64,000 nucleotides of DNA from JAKFDI01 sp044508835 (GTDB lineage: Bacteria > Pseudomonadota > Gammaproteobacteria > Burkholderiales > Burkholderiaceae_C). Location of the stretch: positions 62,001-126,000 of the forward strand of contig JBIQHD010000008.1 in assembly GCA_044508835.1 (NCBI GenBank), read 5' to 3'. The translations under genes were made by a program, and so were the position numbers. Of this stretch, positions 43,452 to 51,631 are shown piece after piece (within the stretch, counting starts at the first letter, position 1; each line of letters begins with the position of its first letter). The notes under the pieces are model-generated. The model made no database searches, was not told the DNA's origin, and saw only the letters and a program-made list of their open reading frames with translations.

Positions 43452-43724
43452 ATGATCAACTTCATCGTATGGCTCGTGGTGGGCGGCGTGATCGGCTGGA
43501 TCGCCAGCATGATCATGCGCACCGACGCCCAACAGGGCGTGTTCCTCAACGTCGTCGTCGGCATCGTCGGCGCGGCCCTGGCCGGCTGGCTCATCTCGCC
43601 GCTGGTGGGCATACCGAGCATCAACGAGGCGGGCTTCAGCATCGGCGCCTTCATCGTCTCGCTGATCGGCGCGGTGATCCTTCTGGGCATCGTCAACCTC
43701 TTCCGCCGCGGATCGCCGCGCTAG
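43452..43724 (+). CDS. GlsB/YeaQ/YmgE family stress membrane protein
   Basis: A 90-residue protein with three transmembrane helices, Gly-rich and typical of the GlsB/YeaQ/YmgE (transglycosylase-associated) family: MINFIVWLVVGGVIGWIASM at the start and VVVGIVGAALAGWLI in the middle. These are envelope stress proteins of unknown mechanism. GGAAAGGACC precedes the ATG. It lies with DUF883-type and DUF421 genes on the same strand. Confidence 0.9.
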   Translation: MINFIVWLVVGGVIGWIASMIMRTDAQQGVFLNVVVGIVGAALAGWLISPLVGIPSINEAGFSIGAFIVSLIGAVILLGIVNLFRRGSPR

Positions 43725-43820
43725 CGCGGCGCATCATCGGGGGCGGGCCGGCGCGCGCGCCGGCCCGTGCCGCGGATCGCCTGCGATTCCACCCTCCAGC
43801 ACCCTCCAGGAGACAGCGCC

Positions 43821-44129
43821 ATGGACCCCAAGGTCACCCAGACCCTGAACGAGAAACTGCCCGACGCGGGCACCGTCGAGCGCGTCGCGCAGACCGCCCA
43901 CGAAGCCATCGACCGCGTGGCCGCCAAGGCGGCGCCGGCCGTCGAGAAATGGCGCGCCAGCGCCGCCGGCGCGGCCGACACGCTGCAGGGCAAGGCCGAC
44001 CGCTTCGTCGAGATGGAAGACCGCTGGATCGAGAGCACGCGCGCCTACGTGCGCGAGAACCCGCTCACGGCGCTGGGCATCGCGGTGGTCGCCGGCCTGG
44101 TGCTCAGCCGGCTGACGTCCTCGCGCTGA
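43821..44129 (+). CDS. ElaB/YqjD/DUF883-like membrane-anchored protein
   Basis: The 102-residue protein has a long amphipathic helical region with alternating Ala, Lys, Glu and Asp (about 10-75), followed by ENPLTALGIAVVAGLVLSRL, the usual C-terminal membrane anchor of ElaB/YqjD/DUF883 proteins. E. coli members bind ribosomes at the membrane in stationary phase. An AGGAGA ribosome binding site is well placed before the ATG at 43821. Confidence 0.8.
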   Translation: MDPKVTQTLNEKLPDAGTVERVAQTAHEAIDRVAAKAAPAVEKWRASAAGAADTLQGKADRFVEMEDRWIESTRAYVRENPLTALGIAVVAGLVLSRLTSSR

Positions 44130-44196
44130 GGCGCGCGGCCGCCGCCGTGCGCACCCTGCCGCCGCCTCCCCGGACGGCGCGCGGCAAAGGCCGGCC

Positions 44197-44721
44197 GTGA
44201 GCGCCGCGCTGTTCTCCATCACCGTGCCGCCGTGGGAGCTGGTCCTGCGCGGCACGCTGATGTACTGGTTCCTGTTCCTCGTCTTCCGCTTCGTGATGCG
44301 CCGCGACGTCGGCAGCATCGGCGTGGCCGACGTGCTGCTGCTGGTGCTCATCGCCGACGCCTCGCAGAACGCGATGGCCGGCGGCTACGAGTCGGTGACC
44401 GACGGGATCGTCCTCGTCTCCACCATCGTCGGCTGGAACTGGCTGCTCGACTGGGCGGCGTTCCGCTTCCCGGCGGTGCGCCGGCTCGTGGAGGCGCCGC
44501 CGCTGCGCCTCATCCACCGCGGCCGCCTGATGCGCGCCAACCTGCGCCGAGAGCTGATGACGGTCGAGGAGCTGCGCAGCAAGCTGCGCGAGCAGGGCGT
44601 CAGCGACTTCGCCGACGTGAAGTCGGCCTACATGGAGCCGGACGGGCAGATCAGCATCATCAAGCGCGACGGCGCGGGCAACGATGCCGCGCCCGCCGGC
44701 CGGCGCGGCGCGCCGCCGTAG
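44197..44721 (+). CDS. DUF421 family membrane protein (YetF-like)
   Basis: The 174-residue product begins at a GTG, has three transmembrane helices (about 15-33, 40-60, 66-88) and a cytoplasmic DUF421 domain containing RGRLMRANLRRELMTVEELRSKLREQG and SAYMEPDGQISII. The family is found in the inner membrane and is linked with stress and spore membranes; its activity is unknown. It is followed by a strong terminator. Confidence 0.88.
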   Translation: MSAALFSITVPPWELVLRGTLMYWFLFLVFRFVMRRDVGSIGVADVLLLVLIADASQNAMAGGYESVTDGIVLVSTIVGWNWLLDWAAFRFPAVRRLVEAPPLRLIHRGRLMRANLRRELMTVEELRSKLREQGVSDFADVKSAYMEPDGQISIIKRDGAGNDAAPAGRRGAPP

Positions 44722-44746
44722 GCGCCGGGCGAAGCGCCAGGCAAGA

Positions 44747-44782
44747 AAAGGCCGCCGGGGCGGACGGCGCCCGGCGGCCTTT
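44747..44782. terminator. Bidirectional intrinsic terminator
   Basis: AAAGGCCGCCGGG and CCCGGCGGCCTTT form a perfect 13-bp stem around a 10-base loop, with A-run and T-run at the two ends. It lies between the convergent DUF421 gene and the Gln/Asn-rich protein gene and should stop transcription from both. It is the best intrinsic terminator in the window. Confidence 0.88.
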
Positions 44783-44819
44783 GTTCGCGCGGGCCGGTCG
44801 GCCGGCCCGGGACACCCGC

Positions 44820-45113
44820 TCAGGGATTGCGGCTGCCCTTCTGCGACCCGCCCGGCTGCTGCGATTCGCCGGCCGGGCGGCGGGTGCTGTCGGCGTCCTG
44901 CGGCATGCCGCCGGCGGCGCTGCTGCGCTCCTGCGGCTCGCGCGAGCGCTGCGAATCCTGCTGGCTCGCCTGGCCGCCCTGGTCGCGGCGGCTGCCCGGG
45001 TTGTTCTGGTTGTTCGCCTGCTGCTGCTGGCCCGCCTGCTGACCCGCCTGCTGGCCCTGGTCCGCCTGCGGATTGCGCTGGTTCTGCTGGTTCTGTCGGT
45101 TCTGCTCGGTCAT
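44820..45113 (-). CDS. Gln/Asn-rich disordered protein (97 aa)
   Basis: The protein has about 26 Gln and 9 Asn in 97 residues (over one third), concentrated in the first half, with Ser, Arg and Gly making up the rest. There is no hydrophobic core or signal peptide, so it is intrinsically disordered and prion-like in composition. A GGAGAT ribosome binding site precedes the ATG at 45113, and a strong terminator lies downstream, which supports expression. The function is unknown; a desiccation or stress role is possible from its composition and neighbours. Confidence 0.65.
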   Translation of the reverse strand: MTEQNRQNQQNQRNPQADQGQQAGQQAGQQQQANNQNNPGSRRDQGGQASQQDSQRSREPQERSSAAGGMPQDADSTRRPAGESQQPGGSQKGSRNP

Positions 45114-45281
45114 GAGGGATCTCCTGTTCGTGCGGTGCGCACGGCCACTGCGCGGCAACGCGCATGCCCGGCGCGGCGGGCCCAGGCCGCCTGTTCAACC
45201 GGACTGAAGCTGCCGCGCGGCCGCCTCGGCGGGGCACCTCGATTGCCCGCTGCGGGGCATCGTCATTCCCGGAGAAAGCAC

Positions 45282-45680
45282 ATGGCCACCAGCAGCATCC
45301 TCGGCGGCAACCGCGCCGCGAAGCAGGCGCAGGGACGCGACGTCGACGCCCTCGGCCCGAGCGACAGCTCCGACAGCGGCAGCGACGTGCAGGGCGCCTT
45401 CGAGCTGGACGACGACGACCAGTTCGACACCAACGCCGGCGCGCGCCAGACCGGCCTGGACAGCGACAGCGACGCCGCCGGCACCGGCGAGCGCGGCGCC
45501 GCGCGGCTGGACGAGGAGGCCGAGAGCGGCAGCGACATCGCGCCCGACCGCGTGCAGACGCTCGAGGCCGACACCGCGCCGCTCGAAGGCCTGGAGGCCG
45601 ACCTGGGCGAGCTCGCCGCCGACGAGGACGACGGCACGGACACCGACATCGAGCGCGCCGCGCCGCGCCGCGGCCACTGA
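45282..45680 (+). CDS. Acidic disordered hypothetical protein (132 aa)
   Basis: About 34 of 132 residues are Asp or Glu, with Ser-Asp repeats (SDSSDSGSD, DSDSD) and no Cys or membrane segment. The GGAGAAA ribosome binding site in front of the ATG at 45282 is good. The first 18 residues (MATSSILGGNRAAKQAQG) are basic or neutral and differ from the acidic body. I do not recognise the family. It faces the Gln/Asn-rich gene across a 168-base gap that may hold divergent promoters. Confidence 0.6.
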   Translation: MATSSILGGNRAAKQAQGRDVDALGPSDSSDSGSDVQGAFELDDDDQFDTNAGARQTGLDSDSDAAGTGERGAARLDEEAESGSDIAPDRVQTLEADTAPLEGLEADLGELAADEDDGTDTDIERAAPRRGH

Positions 45681-45835
45681 GGGCGCGCGAGGGCCGCGCC
45701 CGTGCCCTTGCCGAAAGTTTTACGGCCGCGCCGCGCGCCGCACCGGCGGCCGCGGCAGCTTCAAGCGATTCGATGCCGGGGCATGCGGATTGCCCGACTG
45801 CCCGGCCGCCACCCCGCCCCGAAGGACGACGCACC

Positions 45836-47143
45836 ATGACCGATGCCCTGCGAATCGCGCTGATCAGCGAACACGCGTCGCCGCTGGCGTCGCTGGGCAG
45901 CGTGGACGCGGGCGGGCAGAACATCTACGTCGCCAACGTGGCGCGCTGGCTGGCGCGCGCCGGCCACCACGTGGACGTGCTCACGCGCCGCGACGGCGCC
46001 GACCTGCCGCCGGTGGTCGACATGCGCCCGGGCGCGCGCGTGATCCACATCGACGCCGGCCCGGCCCGCTTCGTCCCCAAGGAGCGGCTGCTGGACCACA
46101 TGCCGCAGTTCGCGCGCGCCAGCGAGCGGCTGCTGCGCAACAGCCTGCCCTACGACGTGGTGCACGCGAACTTCTTCATGTCGGGCCTGGTCGCCCACAA
46201 GCTCAAGCAGAAGCTCGGCCTGCCGTACGTGGTGACCTTCCATGCGCTCGGCCTGGTCCGGCGCGAGCACCAGAAGGAGGCCGATGCGTTTCCGCCCGAG
46301 CGCGTCGAGATCGAGCGCACGCTGGTGCGCCATGCCGACGCCATCGTGGCCGAGTGCCCGCAGGACCGCATCGACCTGATGCGCCTGTACGACGCCGAGC
46401 GGCACCGCCTGTCGATGGTGCCCTGCGGCTTCGACCCCGAGGAGTTCTCGCCGATGAGCCGCGCGCGGGCGCGCGCCGACCTCGGCCTCGACCCGGACGA
46501 GTTCATCGTGCTGCAGCTCGGCCGGCTGGTGCCGCGCAAGGGCATCGACAACGTCATCCGCGCCATGGCGCACCTGCCCGCCGGCGTGCCGGTACGGCTG
46601 CTGGTGGTGGGCGGCGAGGCGCGCACGCCCGACGAGCGGCTGACGCCCGAGATCGCCCGCCTGCGCCGCGTGGCGCAGGAGGCGGGGGTGGCCGCCCGCG
46701 TGACCTTCACCGGCCAGCGCCAGCGCCACGAGCTGCGCGCGTACTACGCCGCGGCCAACGTGTTCGTCACGACGCCGTGGTACGAGCCCTTCGGCATCAC
46801 CCCGCTGGAGGCCATGGCCTGCGCCACGCCGGTGGTCGCGGCGAACGTGGGCGGACTGCAGTACACGGTGCAGGACGGCACCACCGGCTGGCTCGTGCCG
46901 CCGCACGACCCGCCGGCGCTGGCCGAGCGCATCGCCCGGCTGCACGCCAACCCGTGGTTCGCCGCGCGGCTCGGCCGCGCCGGGCTGGCCCGGGCACGCG
47001 CGCTGTTCTCGTGGGAGCGGGTGGCGCGCGAGCTGGCCGAGGTGTACGAGCTGGTGCGCAGGCCCTTCGGCCTGGCGCCCCAGCCGGGCTGGCGGTCGCT
47101 GCACCTGGTGGACAAGGCGCCCCACGTCGCCTCGCTTTCCTGA
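45836..47143 (+). CDS. Glycosyltransferase family 4
   Basis: This 435-residue GT-B retaining glycosyltransferase has the donor-side motif YEPFGITPLEAMACATPVV (EX7E) near 310, and an N-terminal GGQNIYVANVARWLARAGHHVDVLTRR like sucrose-phosphate synthase-type GT4 enzymes. It has no membrane segment. The ATG at 45836 gives the usual ALRIALISEHASPLAS opening. It heads a run of eight same-strand genes for glycan synthesis, most of them overlapping. Confidence 0.9.
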   Translation: MTDALRIALISEHASPLASLGSVDAGGQNIYVANVARWLARAGHHVDVLTRRDGADLPPVVDMRPGARVIHIDAGPARFVPKERLLDHMPQFARASERLLRNSLPYDVVHANFFMSGLVAHKLKQKLGLPYVVTFHALGLVRREHQKEADAFPPERVEIERTLVRHADAIVAECPQDRIDLMRLYDAERHRLSMVPCGFDPEEFSPMSRARARADLGLDPDEFIVLQLGRLVPRKGIDNVIRAMAHLPAGVPVRLLVVGGEARTPDERLTPEIARLRRVAQEAGVAARVTFTGQRQRHELRAYYAAANVFVTTPWYEPFGITPLEAMACATPVVAANVGGLQYTVQDGTTGWLVPPHDPPALAERIARLHANPWFAARLGRAGLARARALFSWERVARELAEVYELVRRPFGLAPQPGWRSLHLVDKAPHVASLS

Positions 47144-47149
47144 GGCCCG

Positions 47150-47890
47150 ATGCCCATGACGCCCCTGCAAGACCAGACCATCCTCGTCACCGGCGCCGGC
47201 AGCGGCCTCGGCGCCGCCATCGCCCGCCGGCTGGTGGCCGCCGGCGCGCGCGTGGTGCTGGCCGACATCGGCCCCGACAAGGCCCGCCGCGTGGCCGAAT
47301 CCATCGACCCGGCGAACCGGCAGACGATGGCCCTCGCCTTCGACGTGGCCGACGAGGCCGCGGCGCGCTCGGCCGTGGCCGCCACCGTCGAGCGCTTCGG
47401 CAGCCTCGACGTGCTGGTCAACAACGCCGGCACCGACGTCACCGCCCCGCTCGACGAGGTGGACATCGGCGCCTGGAACCGCGTGCTCGACACCAACCTG
47501 CGCGGCCCCTTCCTGCTGTGCAAGCTGGCGCTGGAGGCGCTGCGCGGGAGCGGCGGCGGCCAGGGCGGGCAGATCGTCAACGTGGCCTCCACCGCCGCGC
47601 TGCGCGCCTGGCCCAACGCCAGCGCCTACCACGCGAGCAAGTGGGGGCTGCTCGGCCTGTCGAAGGCCCTGCACGCCGAGCTGCGCGCCGAGGGCATCCG
47701 CGTGTCCACCGTGATCGCCGGCGGCATGCGCACGCCCTTCCTGCTCGAGCGCTTCCCCGACCTCGATCCGGCGAAGCTGCAGGACCCGGCCAACGTGGCC
47801 GAGGCGGTGCACTTCCTGATGACCATGCCGCGCGAGTCGGTGGTGTCGGAAATCATGGTCCTGCCGCGGGAGGAGACCTCATGGCCCTGA
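47150..47890 (+). CDS. Short-chain dehydrogenase/reductase
   Basis: The 246-residue SDR enzyme has the NAD(P) motif TGAGSGLGAAIA (about 14-25), NNAG (about 91), catalytic Ser in VNVASTAALRAW, and YHASKWG with the YxxxK pair at about 160. Its substrate is probably a sugar or sugar nucleotide given its place between a GT4 and a GmhB-like gene, but the sequence itself is a generic SDR. Its last ten bases overlap the phosphatase gene. Confidence 0.88.
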   Translation: MPMTPLQDQTILVTGAGSGLGAAIARRLVAAGARVVLADIGPDKARRVAESIDPANRQTMALAFDVADEAAARSAVAATVERFGSLDVLVNNAGTDVTAPLDEVDIGAWNRVLDTNLRGPFLLCKLALEALRGSGGGQGGQIVNVASTAALRAWPNASAYHASKWGLLGLSKALHAELRAEGIRVSTVIAGGMRTPFLLERFPDLDPAKLQDPANVAEAVHFLMTMPRESVVSEIMVLPREETSWP

Positions 47891-48660
47891 ACTCCATCTT
47901 CGGCGAGCTGGCGCCGCCGCCCGGGCAGGCGCCCGAGGCGCCGCGCGAGCGGGCCGTCTTCATCGACAAGGACGGCACCCTGGTCGAGAACGTGCCCTAC
48001 AACGTCGACCCGGCGAAGCTGCGCCTCACGCCACATGCGCTGGAGGGCCTGGCGCTGCTGCAGCGCCACGGCTACCGGCTGATCGTCGTGACCAACCAGC
48101 CCGGCCTGGCCTACGGCCTGTTCAGCCGCGGCGAGCTGGCGCAGCTGCAGCACGCGCTGTTCGCGATGTGCGCCGCAGGCGGCGTGCAGCTCACCGACTT
48201 CTACGCCTGCCCGCACGCGCCGCCGCCCGAGAAGATCGGCGCCGCCGGCTGCCTGTGCCGCAAGCCGGCGCCCGGGCTGCTGCGGCAGGCCGCGATCACG
48301 CACCGCATCGACCTCGAACGCTCGTGGATGGTGGGCGACATCCTCGACGACGTGGAGGCCGGCCGCCGCGCCGGCTGCCGCTCGGTGCTGCTCGACGTGG
48401 GCCACGAGACGGTCTGGCGCCTGTCGCCGCTGCGCACGCCGCACGGCCGCGTGGCCGACCTGCTGGAGGCGGCGCGCTTCATCGTCGAGGCCGACGCGGC
48501 GCAGGCGCGGGCCGCGCCCATCGTGATGCCCGAGGCCTTGCCCGCGGCGCCCCCTGCGGAAGACGACGCCCCGCGCCGCAGCGCATGGACGATGCGGCGC
48601 GCGTGGCCCTTCGCGCGCGCGTCGCTGCGGACGCAGCGCGGGAAGGTGCTCGCGCCGTGA
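47881..48660 (+). CDS. gmhB: HAD phosphatase, GmhB-like (heptose bisphosphatase type)
   Basis: This 259-residue HAD-IIIA hydrolase has the nucleophile motif DKDGTLVENVPYN, VVTNQPG as the second motif, and the zinc-binding loop CPHAPP...GCLCRKP seen in GmhB. GmhB makes D-glycero-D-manno-heptose 1-phosphate for ADP- or GDP-heptose, which fits the two heptosyltransferase-like genes downstream. A C-terminal extension of about 60 residues, rich in Ala, Pro and Arg, is not part of GmhB. No other heptose pathway gene is in the window. Confidence 0.82.
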   Translation: MALNSIFGELAPPPGQAPEAPRERAVFIDKDGTLVENVPYNVDPAKLRLTPHALEGLALLQRHGYRLIVVTNQPGLAYGLFSRGELAQLQHALFAMCAAGGVQLTDFYACPHAPPPEKIGAAGCLCRKPAPGLLRQAAITHRIDLERSWMVGDILDDVEAGRRAGCRSVLLDVGHETVWRLSPLRTPHGRVADLLEAARFIVEADAAQARAAPIVMPEALPAAPPAEDDAPRRSAWTMRRAWPFARASLRTQRGKVLAP

Positions 48661-49805
48661 ACACCGCCGCGGCGTGGCGCGAGGCGCGCAACATCCTGGT
48701 GGTGCGGCTCGACAACCTGGGCGACGTGCTGATGACCACGCCGGCGCTCGCCGCGATCCGCCGCAGCGCGCCGGGCGTGCGCCTCACCCTGCTCGGCTCG
48801 CGCGCCGGCGCCGCGATGCGCCGGCACCTGCCCATGGTCGACGACGTCATCGTCTACGACGCGCCGTGGGTCAAGGGCGCGCCGTCGTCCGCCCGCGACG
48901 TGCAGGCCGACCGGCGCATGATCGAGCGGCTCGCGCGCGAAGGCTTCGACGCGGCCATCGTCTTCACCGTCTGCACGCAGAGCGCCCTGCCGGCGGCCAT
49001 GCTGTGCCGCCTGGCCGGCATTCCGCTGCGGCTCGCGCATGCGCGCGAGAACCCGTACGACCTGCTCACCGACTGGGTGCGCGACACCGAGGTGTGCGCC
49101 GCCGGCATGCGCCACGAGGTGGAGCGCCAGCTCGCCCTGGTGCGCGCGGTGGGCTTCCATGCCGACGACGAGCACCTGCTGTTCCGCTACCGCGTGGCCG
49201 ACGTGCTGAACCTGCGGCGCAAGTTCGAGCAGGCCGGCGGCGACCTGCGCCGGCCCTATGTCGTGGTGCATCCCGGCGCCAGCGCCGCCTCGCGCCGCTG
49301 GCCGGCCGAGCGCTTCGGCCAGGCGGCCGAGGCGATCGCCGCCTCGACCGACTGCCAGGTGGTGTTCACCGGCGGCCACGACGAGGCCGCGCTCGTGGCC
49401 GAGGCGCGCGCGGCGATGCACACGCCGGGCCTGTCGCTCGCCGGGCAGCTCGCGCTCGGCGAGCTGGCGGCGCTCATCGCCGGCGCGCAGGTGACCCTGT
49501 GCAACAACAGCGGCCCGGCGCACATCGCCGCCGCGGTGGGCGCGCCGGTGGTGGTGCTGTACGCGCTCACCAACCCGCAGCACACGCCGTGGAAGGGACG
49601 CTCGCGCGTGCTCAGCCACGACGTGCCCTGCCGCGACTGCCTGAAGAGCGCCTGCCCCGAGACGCACCATGCCTGCCTGAACGGCGTGCAGCCCGGCGAG
49701 GCGAGCGCGGCCGCGCTCGACATGATCGGCGCCCTGCCCGGGGTACCGGTGCACCGCCTGCCCGTGCCGGCCGCGGCGCCGCCGGCGATGGCGGCGGCCT
49801 CATGA
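48657..49805 (+). CDS. Glycosyltransferase family 9 (heptosyltransferase-like) 1
   Basis: The 382-residue GT9 enzyme opens with NILVVRLDNLGDVLMTTPALAAIR and has the donor-site segment NNSGPAHIAAAVGAPVVVLY typical of WaaC/WaaF heptosyltransferases. A C-terminal Cys-containing block (CRDCLKSACPETHHACLNGV) is common in this subgroup. The GTG start overlaps the gmhB-like stop (GTGA). It is likely to transfer a heptose to a cell-surface glycan. Confidence 0.88.
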   Translation: MNTAAAWREARNILVVRLDNLGDVLMTTPALAAIRRSAPGVRLTLLGSRAGAAMRRHLPMVDDVIVYDAPWVKGAPSSARDVQADRRMIERLAREGFDAAIVFTVCTQSALPAAMLCRLAGIPLRLAHARENPYDLLTDWVRDTEVCAAGMRHEVERQLALVRAVGFHADDEHLLFRYRVADVLNLRRKFEQAGGDLRRPYVVVHPGASAASRRWPAERFGQAAEAIAASTDCQVVFTGGHDEAALVAEARAAMHTPGLSLAGQLALGELAALIAGAQVTLCNNSGPAHIAAAVGAPVVVLYALTNPQHTPWKGRSRVLSHDVPCRDCLKSACPETHHACLNGVQPGEASAAALDMIGALPGVPVHRLPVPAAAPPAMAAAS

Positions 49806-51631
49806 TCTCGCTCGGCATCAACGCCGCGTTCCACGACTCGGCGGCCGCGCTGGTCGTCGACGGCCGCGTGGTCGCCGCGGCCGAGGAGGAGCGCTTCACC
49901 CGCATCAAGCACGGCAAGCGGCCGCTGCCCTTCACCGCGTGGGAGCTACCCTTCCACGCCATCGACTGCTGCCTCGCGGAAGCGGGGATCGCGCTGGCCG
50001 ACGTGGACCACGTGGCCTACAGCTACGACCCCGCGCGCTTCCTCCGCGACCGCGTGCCCGCAATGACAACCCCCCGGCCGACGGATACGTCAGCCGGTCC
50101 CCCGAGGGGACCCGGGCCGGCTTGGGAGCGGCCCGGCGACGCCGTCACCATCTCGTTGCCGCTGCAGCCGTCGGCCCACGACAAGGGCGCGTGGGAGAAC
50201 GTGTGGGACCCGCTCTTCGCCGCCTACATCGTCAACGCCCCGCGCCAGCTCGCCGACGGCGCGCCGCACCACCTGAAGAAGCGCTTCGCCGGCGCCACGC
50301 CCGACGGCCCCTACCGCTTCCACTTCGTCGACCACCACCTGTGCCACCAGGCCAGCGCCTTCCTCGCCTCGCCCTTCGAGCGCTGCGCGGTGATGACGCT
50401 GGACGGCCGCGGCGAGGAGGCCACCACCTCCTACGGCGCCTACCGCGACCGGCGCTACGCGCCGCTCGGCGAGGTGTGCATGCCGCATTCGCTGGGCATG
50501 CTGTACGAGCAGGTCACGAGCCACCTCGGCTTCCTGCATTCGTCGGACGAATACAAGGTGATGGCGCTGGCGGCGCTGGGCACGCCGCGCTTTCGCGGCG
50601 TGCTGGAGGAGCACGTCAAGGTCGGCCCGGGCGGCATGTACGAGATCGCGCCGATGGACCTGGCGGCGCTGTTCGGCCCGGCGCGCGAGCGCGGCGGCGC
50701 CATGGACCCGCGCCATCTCGACCTCGCCGCCTCGCTGCAGGCCGTGCTGGAAGAAACCGTGCTGCGCCTCGCCCGCTGGCTGCGCGAGGCGAGCGGCGAG
50801 CCGCTGCTCGCGATGGCCGGCGGCGTGGCGCTGAACTGCGTGATGAACGCCCGGCTGCGCGACGCCGGCCTGTTCGAGCAGGTCTGGGTACAGCCGGCCG
50901 CGGGCGACGCGGGCACGGCGCTCGGCGCCGCGCTGTGGATCGACGCGCGGGCGCGCGCCGGGGAGGACGGGTGCCTGGCCGGGCGCCGCTGGCGCATGGA
51001 CCACGCCTACCTCGGCCCCGGGCAGGACGACGACACGATCGAGGCCTTCCTGCGCTGGGCCAAGCTGCCCTACCAGCGCCTGCACGACCCGGCCGAGGCG
51101 ACGGCGCGGCTGCTGGCCGGCAACAAGGTCGTCGGCTGGCACCAGGGCCGCATGGAGTTCGGCCCGCGCGCGCTCGGCGCCCGCTCCATCCTCGCCTCGC
51201 CGCTCGATCCGGCGATGCAGGCGCGCATCAACGAGCTCAAGGACCGCGAGGACTTCCGCCCGGTGGCGCCCGCCGTCCCGCGCGAGCACCTGGCCGAATG
51301 GTTCACGCCGGCCGCGGCCAACGGCGGCGACGCGCCCTTCATGCTGTTCATCTACGACGTGATCGAGGCCCAGGCCCGGCGCATCCCCGCCGCCTGCCAC
51401 GCCGACCGCACGGCGCGCGTGCAGACCGTCTCCGCCGGCTCGAACCCCCGCTTCCATGCGCTCCTGAAGGCCTTCGGCGCGCTGACCGGCGTGCCGGTGC
51501 TCATCAACACCTCGTTCAACGTGCGCGGCGAGCCCGTCGTCTGCACGCCCAAGGACGCGGTCGACGCATTCCACAGCACGCCGATCGACGCCCTGGTCAT
51601 TGGATCCTTCCTCCTGGAGAAGAACCGTTGA
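49802..51631 (+). CDS. Carbamoyltransferase (NodU/TobZ family) with repeat-derived insertion
   Basis: The 609-residue protein is a NodU/CmcH/TobZ-type O-carbamoyltransferase. It begins SLGINAAFHDSAAALVVDG, has the metal-site HHLCHQASAF, and ends with the YrdC-like carbamoyl half (GRMEFGPRALGARSIL, TSFNVRGEPVV). It would decorate a sugar hydroxyl with carbamoyl phosphate. Residues about 88-112 (MTTPRPTDTSAGPPRGPGPAWER) are Pro/Gly-rich and encoded by a copy of the dispersed repeat (50062-50140), inserted in frame in a surface loop. The start overlaps the GT9 stop. Confidence 0.92.
   Translation: MISLGINAAFHDSAAALVVDGRVVAAAEEERFTRIKHGKRPLPFTAWELPFHAIDCCLAEAGIALADVDHVAYSYDPARFLRDRVPAMTTPRPTDTSAGPPRGPGPAWERPGDAVTISLPLQPSAHDKGAWENVWDPLFAAYIVNAPRQLADGAPHHLKKRFAGATPDGPYRFHFVDHHLCHQASAFLASPFERCAVMTLDGRGEEATTSYGAYRDRRYAPLGEVCMPHSLGMLYEQVTSHLGFLHSSDEYKVMALAALGTPRFRGVLEEHVKVGPGGMYEIAPMDLAALFGPARERGGAMDPRHLDLAASLQAVLEETVLRLARWLREASGEPLLAMAGGVALNCVMNARLRDAGLFEQVWVQPAAGDAGTALGAALWIDARARAGEDGCLAGRRWRMDHAYLGPGQDDDTIEAFLRWAKLPYQRLHDPAEATARLLAGNKVVGWHQGRMEFGPRALGARSILASPLDPAMQARINELKDREDFRPVAPAVPREHLAEWFTPAAANGGDAPFMLFIYDVIEAQARRIPAACHADRTARVQTVSAGSNPRFHALLKAFGALTGVPVLINTSFNVRGEPVVCTPKDAVDAFHSTPIDALVIGSFLLEKNR
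50062..50140. repeat. Dispersed repeat, family 1, shortened copy E, inside a gene
   Basis: The order is a C-run (ACAACCCCCC), a hairpin (GGCCGACG GATA CGTCAGCC, one mismatch), CCCCCGAGGGG and a CCGGCTTGGGAGCGG tail. This is the same order as copies A and B but without the CCGGCAAAGCCGG core. It lies inside the carbamoyltransferase gene, where its length keeps the frame open. Confidence 0.55.
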
